From Hymenobacter fodinae (GTDB lineage Bacteria; Bacteroidota; Bacteroidia; Cytophagales; Hymenobacteraceae): 64,000 nt of DNA. Position numbers and translations under genes: made by a program. Positions 1 to 8,156 of the stretch are shown one piece after another. Within the stretch, counting starts at the first letter, position 1. Each line of letters begins with the position of its first letter. The DNA lies in NCBI RefSeq assembly GCF_004745825.1, contig NZ_SRLA01000003.1:868001-932000 (forward strand), read 5' to 3'. A model generated the notes under the pieces. That model saw nothing but the letters and a program-made list of their open reading frames with translations, had not been told where the DNA came from and searched no databases.

Positions 1-29
1 CCTAGGGCCTTAGTTGCCCAACTTGGCAC

Positions 30-124
30 TTCATCCTGAGCCAAAGCAATGGGCCTTTCTATGCCAGCACGCGGCGCTAGGCCTGTTGTAGCGTGATAAG
101 GCCCTTTGTTTGGCTCAAGATGAC
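30..124. repeat. Intergenic hairpin repeat, copy 1
   Basis: Imperfect inverted repeat. The left arm begins TCATCCTGAGCCAAAG near 30 and the right arm ends GGCTCAAGATGAC near 124, with a loop of about 45 bases that carries the motif CTAGGCC. It belongs to the same family as the elements at 35226-35327, 40394-40506, 51371-51400 and 52998-53022. It lies downstream of the aldo/keto reductase gene, in about 188 bases without a gene at the window start. Confidence 0.6.
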
Positions 125-188
125 ATACTTCATTACCGGCAGCGCCGGTGCTAGTTCCAGGCGCAACCGTTCTCCTGAGTGTATTGGC

Positions 189-1169
189 TTAGGAGAAGCC
201 GAGCACCGGGTGGGGCTGATAAAGCTCTTCTAGCCGCTTGATTTCTTCACCCGAGAGCTTTACCTCCAATGCCGCCACGGCATCTTCGAGGTGGCCGGGC
301 TTGCTGGCTCCCACAATGGGAGCCGTAATAACTGGCTTCGACAGCATCCAGGCCAGGGCAATCTGGGCGTTGGGGAGGCCGTGGGCTTCGGCAATTTCGG
401 TTACGCGGTCGGCCACGGCAAAGTCATCATCGCGGCCATAGAGGCTTTTGCCAAAGGCATCGGTGCGGGCGCGCTCGGTTTCGTTGCGCTCCTTGCTGCG
501 CTTGCCCGTGAGCAGCCCCCGCGCCAACGGCGACCAAGGAATGACGCCAATGTTTTGGTCCTGGCACAAGGGCAGCATCTCGCGTTCCTCCTCCCGGTAC
601 ACCAAGTTGTAGTGCGGCTGCATGCTCACGAAGCGCGTCCAGTTGTGCTTGTCGGCGAGGTACAGGGCCTGGGCAAATTGCCAGGCGTACATGCTGCTAG
701 CCCCGATGTAGCGGGCCTTACCGGCCTTCACCACATCATGCAGCGCCTCCAGAGTTTCTTCAATGGGCGTATCATAATCCCACCGATGAATCTGGTAGAG
801 GTCTACGTAGTCAGTACCCAACCGCTTTAGGCTGGCGTCAATAGCGCTCATGATGTGCTTGCGCGAGAGGCCCCGCTGGTTAGGCCCTGGCCCCATGGGG
901 TTATATACTTTGGTGGCCAGTACTATCTCGTCACGCTTGGCAAAGTCGCGCAGGGCGCGGCCCACCACTTCCTCGCTGGCGCCATTAGAGTACACATCGG
1001 CCGTATCAAAGAAGTTAATGCCGAGTTCCAGGGCTTTTTGCAGGAAGGGGCGGCTCTGCTCCTCGTTTAGGGCCCAGGGCCAGCGGTCGGTGGGCGTGCC
1101 GTAGGTCATGGTGCCCAGGCATATTTTAGAAACCTTGAGGCCGGTGGCCCCCAAGCGGATATAGTCCAT
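189..1169 (-). CDS. Aldo/keto reductase
   Basis: A 326-residue cytosolic NADPH-dependent oxidoreductase of the aldo/keto reductase superfamily, expected to reduce carbonyl substrates; the substrate cannot be told from sequence. The N-terminus (RLGATGLKVSKICLGTMTYG) is typical of the YajO/Tas-like branch. The catalytic tetrad is visible as D55 and Y60 (FFDTADVYSNG), K87 (LATKVYN) and H128 (YQIHRW). The cofactor-binding C-terminal segment with PIVGASKPGHLEDAV is present, so the barrel is complete. It is transcribed alone, away from the next gene, and a short inverted repeat lies beyond its stop. Confidence 0.92.
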   Translation of the reverse strand: MDYIRLGATGLKVSKICLGTMTYGTPTDRWPWALNEEQSRPFLQKALELGINFFDTADVYSNGASEEVVGRALRDFAKRDEIVLATKVYNPMGPGPNQRGLSRKHIMSAIDASLKRLGTDYVDLYQIHRWDYDTPIEETLEALHDVVKAGKARYIGASSMYAWQFAQALYLADKHNWTRFVSMQPHYNLVYREEEREMLPLCQDQNIGVIPWSPLARGLLTGKRSKERNETERARTDAFGKSLYGRDDDFAVADRVTEIAEAHGLPNAQIALAWMLSKPVITAPIVGASKPGHLEDAVAALEVKLSGEEIKRLEELYQPHPVLGFS

Positions 1170-1368
1170 GGTGATTTGCGTAGGGTTGGTGAAGCTAGCG
1201 GCACGTAGCGCCGACTAGAGTGTTAAGGTTATACGCCATTGCGGCGGGCAGGCCGAAATTATTCCTGAGTATTGCCGGCTAACATTTTGGCATTCAGTCC
1301 TCCCTACCTCGTGCGCGTTCCGGCATCATTTTCCTAGCGCACATGGCTATTACTGGCCTAGTAGGGCC

Positions 1369-1376
1369 TACTTTTG
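1369..1376 (+). promoter_or_regulatory. Putative -7 promoter box (TACTTTTG)
   Basis: Matches the Bacteroidota -7 consensus TAnnTTTG, 38 bases upstream of the ATG at 1415. No clear -33 TTTG is visible at the usual distance. Its position argues for the start at 1415 rather than the in-frame ATG at 1343, which lies upstream of the box. Confidence 0.4.
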
Positions 1377-1414
1377 CATTCCCGTTGCTCCCCCTCTTTC
1401 TGTTTTTGCGCTTC

Positions 1415-1864
1415 ATGACCCTCACCTGGACTACTAAGCCCTTTGCCGCCCTCACGCTTACAGAGCTTTATGCGCTGCTTCAGCTGCGCTCCGAAGTATT
1501 TGTGGTGGAGCAAACCTGCGCTTTTCAGGACATTGATGGGCAGGACCAGATGGCCTACCACTTGCTAGGCCACTCCGAGGCGGGTGAGCTACTGGCCTAC
1601 ACCCGCTTGTTTGCAGCCGGTATCAGCTACCCCGAAGCTAGTATCGGGCGGGTAGTGGTTAGCCCCAGTGCGCGGCGCTACGGCTTAGGCCGTGAGCTGC
1701 TGCGCCAGTCCATTGCGGCCATAGATGCCTTATTCGGCTCTCAGCCCATTCAAATTGGGGCCCAGCTTTACCTGAAAGAATTTTACGAAAGCTTCGGCTT
1801 TCAGCAACACGGGGAGGGCTACCTCGAAGACGGTATCCCGCACATCCACATGATCCGGCGGTAG
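1415..1864 (+). CDS. GNAT N-acetyltransferase, ElaA-like
   Basis: A 149-residue protein starting MTLTWTTKPF. The pattern ELYALLQLRSEVFVVEQ near the N-terminus, followed by DIDGQDQMAYHLLG, is characteristic of the ElaA family of GNAT acetyltransferases. The acetyl-CoA pyrophosphate loop appears as RVVVSPSARRYGLGRELL, a variant of the R/Q-x-x-G-x-G/A motif, and the family C-terminus YLKEFYESFGF...YLEDGIPHIHM is intact. An in-frame ATG exists at 1343, but the extra residues are hydrophobic junk and a -7 box lies between the two starts, so the shorter form (the usual ElaA length of about 150) is preferred. The natural substrate of ElaA proteins is unknown. Confidence 0.88.
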   Translation: MTLTWTTKPFAALTLTELYALLQLRSEVFVVEQTCAFQDIDGQDQMAYHLLGHSEAGELLAYTRLFAAGISYPEASIGRVVVSPSARRYGLGRELLRQSIAAIDALFGSQPIQIGAQLYLKEFYESFGFQQHGEGYLEDGIPHIHMIRR

Positions 1865-2104
1865 CGGGTAGTAGTGCGGCTCTGCATCCATGCTCAGCGG
1901 GGCAAATCGGGTATTCATCCAGCAGTAGCCTAAGCTCAACTATTATCCGACAAATAGTTAATCCTTTTTGCTGACTTTTGTCGACTTGGGCTACGCGGAT
2001 TGCGTTAGTTCAAGCTGTTACTGCAGCTTTTTACGTAAGCCGCTGTGGCTCGCGTTTCTTACTGCTCTGCTCTCAGGCAGGCCTAGCCCCACCTCTATAT
2101 TCCT

Positions 2105-3430
2105 ATGCCTTCCTTTCCAAATATGTCCACGTCGTCTGCGTTTCCAGTTGACTATCAGCACTTGTTTCATTCGCTGCCAGAAAACTTTCTGCTCATTGCG
2201 CCTAACCCCGAAGCCACTATCCTCGACAACACCGACAGCCACGTGGCCGTGTCGTTGAAAAGCCGGGAGGAAGCCGTGGGTAAACCTTTTTTCGAGGCCT
2301 ACCCTCCCACTGATGAGCAGTCGGCGGCCGTTATTCGGGAGTCGCACGAGCACGTACGCCGACACCTGGAGCCCCACACCATGCCTCTGATTCGGTATGA
2401 CCTGGAGCGCCCCGCCGAGTTGGGTGGTGGCCTAGAGGAGCTGTATTGGGAGGCCACGCACTACCCTATTCTGAATGAGCAGGGTGAGCTACAGTTCATT
2501 TTGCAGCGTACCCAAGACGTTACGGAGCAATACCGGGCCCGTTTGCAGGCTGAGCAGGCCCAGCGGGAACTGGCCAAGAGCCAGGAGCGCATGCGCTTCG
2601 CCCTAGAGTCGGTGCCGATTCTGGTCTGGACGGCCGACCCTAACGGCCAGCGGGACTATTTTAACACACGTTGGCTGCAGTTCACTGGCCGGCCTCTCGA
2701 AGAGCAAGTTGGCAGCAACTGGATGGCTGCCCTGCACCCCGACGACCACGCCCGGGTTCAGGACATATGGCACCACTCCGTAACTACCGGTCAGCCCTAC
2801 CAGGTAGAGTACCGCCTGCGCCGCGCCGATGGCCAGTACCGCTGGGTGCTGATGCATGGCCTGCCCCACTTAGATGCCGACGGGCAAATTCTGATGTGGG
2901 TTGGCGGCGGCACCGATATCCACGACCAGAAACAGATGGTAGAAGAGCTGCTGGAAACCAATGAGCAACAGGCTATTCTTTCCGACCAGGCCTACCAAGC
3001 CCTGCAGTTAGCAGAGCAGCAGCGCTCTACGTTCTATAACCTGTTTATGCAGACGCCCGCCCTGATCTGCATTCTACGTGGTTCTGAGCACCGATTTGAA
3101 TTCGTTAACCCCGAGTATCAGAAGCTTTTCCCGCACCGTGAGCTAATGGGCAAAACGGTGGCCGAAGCCCTGCCCGAAGTGGTGGACCAAGGCTTTATCA
3201 CTCTGCTGGATAAGGTATACAACACCGGCGAAACGTTTATTGGCAAAGAACACGAAATCATGCTCGACCGGGATGGCAGCGGCCAGCTGCAGCGCAGCTA
3301 CCTCAACTTCACCTATCAGCTCTTTACCGAAGGCGACCAGAAAGCCGGCATTACGGTATTTGCCTTCGATGTCACCGATTTAGTGCTGGCTCGTCAGGCC
3401 CTTGAAAACCGCAACTCTGATGTTCAATAA
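2105..3430 (+). CDS. PAS-domain sensor protein without an output domain
   Basis: A 441-residue soluble protein made almost entirely of PAS/PAC modules. The first covers about residues 15-140 (LPENFLLIAPNPEATILDNTD and a PAC end QFILQRTQDVTEQYR). After a short coiled coil (QAEQAQRELAKSQERM) comes a PAS_3-type module at about 160-285 (ILVWTADPNGQRDYFNTRW, MWVGGGTDIHDQK), then a second linker and a third PAS at about 300-430 (ALICILRGSEHRFEFVNPEY). There is no histidine kinase, GGDEF or methyl-accepting domain; the reading frame simply stops after FDVTDLVLARQALENRNSDVQ, where a transmitter domain would normally begin. It may signal through the small protein encoded 42 bases downstream. Start could also be the ATG at 2123 (MSTSS). 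Confidence 0.82.
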   Translation: MPSFPNMSTSSAFPVDYQHLFHSLPENFLLIAPNPEATILDNTDSHVAVSLKSREEAVGKPFFEAYPPTDEQSAAVIRESHEHVRRHLEPHTMPLIRYDLERPAELGGGLEELYWEATHYPILNEQGELQFILQRTQDVTEQYRARLQAEQAQRELAKSQERMRFALESVPILVWTADPNGQRDYFNTRWLQFTGRPLEEQVGSNWMAALHPDDHARVQDIWHHSVTTGQPYQVEYRLRRADGQYRWVLMHGLPHLDADGQILMWVGGGTDIHDQKQMVEELLETNEQQAILSDQAYQALQLAEQQRSTFYNLFMQTPALICILRGSEHRFEFVNPEYQKLFPHRELMGKTVAEALPEVVDQGFITLLDKVYNTGETFIGKEHEIMLDRDGSGQLQRSYLNFTYQLFTEGDQKAGITVFAFDVTDLVLARQALENRNSDVQ

Positions 3431-3472
3431 GGAAGTTTCCCACCCTGCTTTCGGGCTACTATCCTGCTGCGC

Positions 3473-3835
3473 ATGGAGATAACCAATCTAGATTTTCAGC
3501 AGGCCCGAATTAAGCTGGTCCTGTTTAAGTCGCGGCTTCGCTCGGTGCTATATGGCGTGCGGGAGCCCGATGAAACGCTGTTCTCTCTGCGGCAGAATCC
3601 GCTGGGCGAGTGGCTATACGCTATTGTGAAGCCGCGTTATGGGGGCGTTTCGGCGGTGCTTTTCCTGGAAAATGAGCTTTCCAGAATGCTGGATACCGCC
3701 CGCTCTTTAGTGCAACAACACCAAAACGGCAAGCTGGAAGAAGCTCGCTTAGGCCTAGAGCGCATCGATATGCACGCCGCTCAGATTGAGTCGTTGCTGA
3801 AGCAAGTAGAGGAATCGGCCTTGCTCCAGCCCTAA
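3473..3835 (+). CDS. Small helical protein, possible degenerate CZB-like domain
   Basis: A 120-residue protein of unknown function encoded just downstream of the PAS protein, probably in the same transcript. The predicted fold is all-helical. The pattern ARIKLVLFKSRLRSVLYG then QNPLGEWLY then a long helical C-terminus with GKLEEARLGLERI resembles the chemoreceptor zinc-binding (CZB) domain, where a histidine in the first helix and a CxLGxW motif bind zinc. Here the cysteine position is Asn and the first histidine position appears to be Leu, so zinc binding by the classical ligands looks lost. The CZB assignment is an inference from this pattern only. A plain four-helix hypothetical protein is the alternative. 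Confidence 0.7.
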   Translation: MEITNLDFQQARIKLVLFKSRLRSVLYGVREPDETLFSLRQNPLGEWLYAIVKPRYGGVSAVLFLENELSRMLDTARSLVQQHQNGKLEEARLGLERIDMHAAQIESLLKQVEESALLQP

Positions 3836-3874
3836 CCTTACGCCCGAGAGGGCGCGCCCCGCGCCTGCATCCTA

Positions 3875-3915
3875 TGCCCCCGCCCGCTACGCAGGTAGCC
3901 GGTGGGGGCTTTTGT
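3875..3915 (+). terminator. Rho-independent terminator
   Basis: A GC-rich hairpin in which GCCCCCGCC pairs with GGTGGGGGC across an inner CGCTAC/GTAGCCG stem, followed by CTTTTGTTTGTT. It lies 40 bases after the stop of the gene ending at 3835. Confidence 0.6.
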
Positions 3916-3981
3916 TTGTTGCCAGCCCCTATCAGAGCCGCTGTACCTGCCACGAGTGAGTTGATTGCGTATTTTGGGGCG

Positions 3982-5646
3982 ATGAAACAATTCTTCCTCC
4001 TCCTGGTGGCCGGCATGCCACTGTGCTGCGCAGCCCTTGCTCAACCGGCTGCCCCGGTTCCGAAGCGAGTGGCTAAGGCCCTCACGAAAGTTAAACCCAC
4101 CGCTATTAAAGCCCACATTCAGTACCTGGCCGACGACCGGCTGCTGGGTCGCAAACCTGGCACTCCAGGCTATCAGATGGCCGTCGACTATGTAACTGGT
4201 CAACTCAAAAGCTTTGGCGTGCAGCCTGCGGGCGAAGAGGGCAGCTTTACGCAACGTGTGCGCCTGCGCCGGTCTACCGTGCGGCCGGGCGCTACCATCA
4301 CCTATCAGCCGGCCAGCAGTGGCAACGTGGCCCTGACTCCTACTGAAGTGCACTTATACCCCCACCCCGAGCAACCCGAGGTGAGGGTAGCCCCTACTGA
4401 ACTGGCTTTTGCCGGGTACGGCATCTCTGCCCCCGACCAGGGCTACGACGATTACCAGGGCCTCGACGTGAAAGGCAAAGTGGTGGTGATTGTGCGCGGA
4501 GCACCCCGCCGCTTTCCCAGCACCGTAGCTGCCGCCAGCCAAGACCAAACCTTGCTTGTGCAAACGGCGGCTCAGCGCGGAGCTGTGGGCGTGCTGTTTG
4601 CTTCTCCCAAACCCGCTCCTGCGGCCGCTGCCGCGGCTTTGGCCCGCCCCCTGTCTACCACTAGTGTGCTGGGCGCCGACGGCAAGGTAGCCGCGGCCCG
4701 GGGTTTTATTAGCGGTTCGGGCATTACCCTCACGGGCACGCTGTCGGCGGCTGGTCTGCAGGCCTTGTTGCGCAACGCCGCTTCCGATACGGCGCAGGTG
4801 CTTGGCAATCTGCGGCAGGGCAAACCCGCGCCCGTCGCCTTGCGCGGCACGTTGGTCGCTACCTGGCAATCGGCGTATCAGGATTTCGAGAGCTACAATG
4901 TAGTAGGCAAACTGCAGGGCTCCGACCCAACACTGCGCGACGAGTACGTGGTGCACTCGGCCCACCTCGACCACTTGGGCGTGGGGGCCCCCGTGCAAGG
5001 CGACTCCATTTACAATGGGGCGCACGACAATGCCTCGGGTGTGGCTTCGGTACTAGAAATTGCCCGCTTGTATTCTCAACTCAAGGAGAAGCCTAAGCGC
5101 AGCATTCTGTTTGTACTCCAGACGGGGGAAGAGCTAGGCCTACTGGGCTCGGCGTATTTCGCCGCCCGACCCACGGTACCCAAGTCGGCCATTGTGGCTG
5201 ATGTGAATACCGATATGCCTACCATTATTGCCCCGCTGCTTTCCGTAGTGCCACTCGGGGCGCAGCACTCCAGCCTGAGCCAACCTGTAGCTGATGCTGC
5301 TCAATACTTGGGCCTGACGGTAGAAGCCGACCCCGAGCCCGATCAAAACCGCTTCATCCGCTCCGACCAGTACAGCTTCGTGGCGCAAGGCATTCCGGCC
5401 CTACACATCAAGTACGGCAACCGCACCGCCGATGGGAAGAACAACCTCAGCGAGCAAGTGCAGAAGTGGCGCGCCGTTACCTACCACAAGCCCCAGGACG
5501 ACATCAACGGCACCTTCGACTTCGAGGCCGGCCGGAAGTATGTGCAGCTGAACTTCCTGATTGGCTACCTGGTGGCCCAAGAGCCGCAGCGCCCCACCTG
5601 GAACGCCGGCGACTTTTTCGGGCAGCGGTTTGCTCAACGACCCTAG
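3982..5646 (+). CDS. Secreted M28-family zinc metallopeptidase
   Basis: A 554-residue exported aminopeptidase-type enzyme. The start at 3982 gives a clear signal peptide (MKQFFLLLVAGMPLCCAALAQ); upstream in-frame sequence from 3874 lies in a terminator-like region and is unlikely to be translated. A PA-type insert spans about residues 140-300 (FAGYGISAPDQGYDDYQGLDVKGKVVVI). The co-catalytic zinc site of family M28 is visible: H328 in AHLDH, D349 in GAHDNASG, catalytic E383 and zinc-binding E384 in TGEELG, D411 in NTDMP, and H502 in TYHKPQDD. It acts in the periplasm or outside the cell and should release N-terminal amino acids from peptides. The stop codon TAG lies inside a CTAGGCC motif. Confidence 0.9.
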   Translation: MKQFFLLLVAGMPLCCAALAQPAAPVPKRVAKALTKVKPTAIKAHIQYLADDRLLGRKPGTPGYQMAVDYVTGQLKSFGVQPAGEEGSFTQRVRLRRSTVRPGATITYQPASSGNVALTPTEVHLYPHPEQPEVRVAPTELAFAGYGISAPDQGYDDYQGLDVKGKVVVIVRGAPRRFPSTVAAASQDQTLLVQTAAQRGAVGVLFASPKPAPAAAAAALARPLSTTSVLGADGKVAAARGFISGSGITLTGTLSAAGLQALLRNAASDTAQVLGNLRQGKPAPVALRGTLVATWQSAYQDFESYNVVGKLQGSDPTLRDEYVVHSAHLDHLGVGAPVQGDSIYNGAHDNASGVASVLEIARLYSQLKEKPKRSILFVLQTGEELGLLGSAYFAARPTVPKSAIVADVNTDMPTIIAPLLSVVPLGAQHSSLSQPVADAAQYLGLTVEADPEPDQNRFIRSDQYSFVAQGIPALHIKYGNRTADGKNNLSEQVQKWRAVTYHKPQDDINGTFDFEAGRKYVQLNFLIGYLVAQEPQRPTWNAGDFFGQRFAQRP

Positions 5647-5790
5647 GCCACTTTTCAGGACGGAGGCGTGGTATTTTGGCTGAAAACCCCGAATATTATG
5701 CACGTAACATATTACACCAGCCCTAGGCCACTGCCTGCAAATAGGTTCTAGGGTTTCCTGCTCACTGCTAAGCTGCTTCTCAGCACTGCT

Positions 5791-6393
5791 ATGATTATTT
5801 ACGGCCACCGCGCCTCCCATCTTATCACGGAGCCCGTACCGGGCACCTGCCCCTCCTGCGCCACCCCCGACAGCCGCCGAGTAAGTGTGTTTGGGCGCTA
5901 CGCGCACATCTACTGGATTCCGCTCTTTCCATTCGGCAAGACCGGCATAGTGGAATGCGGCCATTGCCGGCTGGTAGTGCAGGACAAGGAAATGGACCCG
6001 GCTCTGAAGCAAACCGTGCGCGAGGTTAAGCAGCGCGTAAAAGCGCCAGTGTGGCACTTCAGTGGCCTTATTGTGTTGGCCTTGGCCGTGGTGTGGGGAC
6101 TTGTTGTGCACAGCCAAAATCAAAAAAACACGCAAACTTTCATTCAGGCTCCGCACCCCGGCGACTTATACCACATTCGGACGGAGAACGGCCACTACTC
6201 GCTGCTAAAGGTGCAGGACGTGACCGGCAACAGCGTGAAGCTGCTGCCCAATAACTATGAAATGGAAAGCCAGGCGGAGGTAGCCAAGCTCAACAAGCCC
6301 GAAAATTACGCCGCCGAGCCCGTGGAGCTCACGCGCTACGACCTGAAGATTATGCTCACGAAAGAGGAGATTCTGGAAGTAGAGCGTCCCTAA
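5791..6393 (+). CDS. Zinc-ribbon single-span membrane protein
   Basis: A 200-residue protein of unknown function. The N-terminal 75 residues hold a zinc ribbon with CPSC near residue 20 and CGHC near residue 57, separated by an aromatic segment (YAHIYWIPLFPFGK). One membrane helix follows at about 90-108 (FSGLIVLALAVVWGLVV), then a C-terminal extracytoplasmic domain of about 90 residues (APHPGDLYHIRTENGHYSLLKV). This arrangement is common in uncharacterised Bacteroidota proteins. It is a single-gene unit closed by a strong terminator. Confidence 0.8.
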   Translation: MIIYGHRASHLITEPVPGTCPSCATPDSRRVSVFGRYAHIYWIPLFPFGKTGIVECGHCRLVVQDKEMDPALKQTVREVKQRVKAPVWHFSGLIVLALAVVWGLVVHSQNQKNTQTFIQAPHPGDLYHIRTENGHYSLLKVQDVTGNSVKLLPNNYEMESQAEVAKLNKPENYAAEPVELTRYDLKIMLTKEEILEVERP

Positions 6394-6420
6394 GTACGAA
6401 GTAGTAACACACCACCTTTG

Positions 6421-6460
6421 AAAAGTCCCGACAGCGTACGTCTGTCGGGACTTTTTTTGT
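6421..6460 (+). terminator. Rho-independent terminator
   Basis: A perfect 14-bp stem (AAAAGTCCCGACAG with CTGTCGGGACTTTT) around a 7-base loop, followed by a run of T. It ends the zinc-ribbon gene and isolates the biosynthetic block that follows. Confidence 0.9.
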
Positions 6461-6631
6461 ACCCACAGGTTTGTCTAGGCCACTTTTTGCGTGCCAGCAT
6501 GTGCGCTGAAAAGTCTGAATAAGTACGCTTGTGGTTTTGAAAGCGGCCAGAACTACGCTCCATTTGAAGCACCTCTCCGGCGGCTTCTTCCCCCGGCCTT
6601 CTCTCCCGCTCGGTACCCTGGTTCCACTGCC

Positions 6632-8083
6632 ATGTCTGCCAATTTCTACGAGCTGATTCATGCCACCCTCACCTCCCACCCCGCCGAGCGGGTGTGGGTG
6701 CACTGGCCCGCGCTACCCGGCCAGCCAGCGCCAGCCCCGGATACGGGCCAGCGTCTGCTAGCCCGGATCGGGGCCGTGAGCACGCGGCTAGGCCACTACG
6801 GCGTGCAACCCGGCCAACGGGTGCTGCTAGCACTGCCAGTAGGGCCGGCCCTACTGAGTGGCCTATTGGGTCTGCTGGCTATGGGGGCCGTGCCCGTGCT
6901 GCCGCTGGCGGGCAGCACAACTACAAGTTTGCGCAAGCTGGCCCAAGAGCAGGGCATTCGGGTGGTGCTGGTGAGCGAGGCGGTGTCGATTGGGGTGCGG
7001 CTGCTGGCCCGGCTCAACGGTCTGCATTTGGTGGTATCAAAAACCGATAGCCCAAGTTCGGCAACTGGCCCGCGCCCCTGCCCGGTGCCGGCTCACCAGC
7101 CCGCTTTGGTTTCGCATAGCTCGGGCTCAACGGGCGGGCGGCCCAAAAGGGTGGTGCGTACCCACGCTGTACTCACGGCCCAACACCTCGCCCTAAAGGC
7201 TGCCTTCCCGCCCCTTCCTAATCAGCACGATTTTCCGCTGTTTCCCAACGTGTTGCTGCACAACTTGGCGGCGGGCGTAACCAGCGTGCTACCAGCCGTG
7301 CCCGCGCTGGATGTGCGCCAATTGGCCGCCGAGGCCGTGGTGGCGCAACTGAGAACGGGCCAGGTGCACACACTCACCGGCAACGTGTTCTACTTCCGCC
7401 GCTTGCTGGAGCATTTGGCGCAGCACCCCGCCGTTTTTCCGGCGGTAGTGGCCCTGGGCATTGGTGGCTCGCCGGTGCCCGAGGCGGTGCTGACGGCCTT
7501 GCAACCCTTCTTCCCGAGGGCTCAACGCTTTGTTATTTATGGCTCTTCTGAGGCCGAGCCGCTTGCCATCCGGGAGGCAGGTGCCTCGCCGGCGCCCTCA
7601 CCCGCGTCTGGCTACTGCGTGGGCCCGCTTCGGCCGGAGCTAACCTGGGAGCTACGCCCGCTAGGCCAGGTGCAAACGCCCGCGGGCCAGTGGGTAGCGG
7701 TGGGCGAGCTGGCGGTGCGCGGCCCGCACGTGGCGGTGCCCGGCCAAGAGTGGTTTCTAACCGGCGACTTTGGCTACCTCGACGCGCAGCAGCAGTTAGT
7801 GCTCACGGGCCGCAAGGGCAACGAAGCCATTGTGGCCGGGCTGCAGCATTACCAGCTGGAACACGCCCTGAGTACCGTGCCCGGTGCGGAGCGGGTGGCG
7901 GCCGTGCCCCAGGCAGCGGGCTTTGCAGTGTACGTGCAAGGCTCCCCCAGCCTGGAGCCTGCCCTGCGCGCCGCGCTAGGTCAGTATTTCTCTCCGGCCC
8001 CACCCGTTGTATTTCAGTTTCGGGCGGAGCTGCCGGTAGATGGGCGCCATCATTCCAAAATTCTCTATTCCCAACTGGCCTAG
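6632..8083 (+). CDS. AMP-dependent acyl ligase, OleC/acyl-CoA-synthetase-like
   Basis: A 483-residue adenylate-forming enzyme (ANL superfamily) that should activate a carboxylate with ATP. The phosphate loop SHSSGSTGGRPKRVVRTH lies near residues 168-185, YGSSEAEPL near 302 is the A5 motif and FLTGDFGYLDAQQQLVLTGRKGNEAI near 375-400 carries the conserved Asp and the hinge Arg-Lys. The middle segment (LPNQHDFPLFPNVLLHNLAAGVTSVLP) and the short C-terminus recall the OleC beta-lactone synthetase branch more than classical acyl-CoA synthetases. The start at 6632 is the first ATG giving family-like sequence. It opens a three-gene run in which each ATG follows the preceding stop by 40-75 bases. The substrate is unknown. 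Confidence 0.82.
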   Translation: MSANFYELIHATLTSHPAERVWVHWPALPGQPAPAPDTGQRLLARIGAVSTRLGHYGVQPGQRVLLALPVGPALLSGLLGLLAMGAVPVLPLAGSTTTSLRKLAQEQGIRVVLVSEAVSIGVRLLARLNGLHLVVSKTDSPSSATGPRPCPVPAHQPALVSHSSGSTGGRPKRVVRTHAVLTAQHLALKAAFPPLPNQHDFPLFPNVLLHNLAAGVTSVLPAVPALDVRQLAAEAVVAQLRTGQVHTLTGNVFYFRRLLEHLAQHPAVFPAVVALGIGGSPVPEAVLTALQPFFPRAQRFVIYGSSEAEPLAIREAGASPAPSPASGYCVGPLRPELTWELRPLGQVQTPAGQWVAVGELAVRGPHVAVPGQEWFLTGDFGYLDAQQQLVLTGRKGNEAIVAGLQHYQLEHALSTVPGAERVAAVPQAAGFAVYVQGSPSLEPALRAALGQYFSPAPPVVFQFRAELPVDGRHHSKILYSQLA

Positions 8084-8156
8084 CCACCGCGGCATTGCAA
8101 CCTGGCATCTGTTCTCCGCCTCTTCCTTTCACCTGCTCTCGATACTGCTTACCGCC

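Noticed and set aside
5401..6156. 251-codon reverse frame spanning the end of the M28 gene and the zinc-ribbon gene
   Set aside because: It overlaps two well-supported forward genes and its peptide shows no domain.
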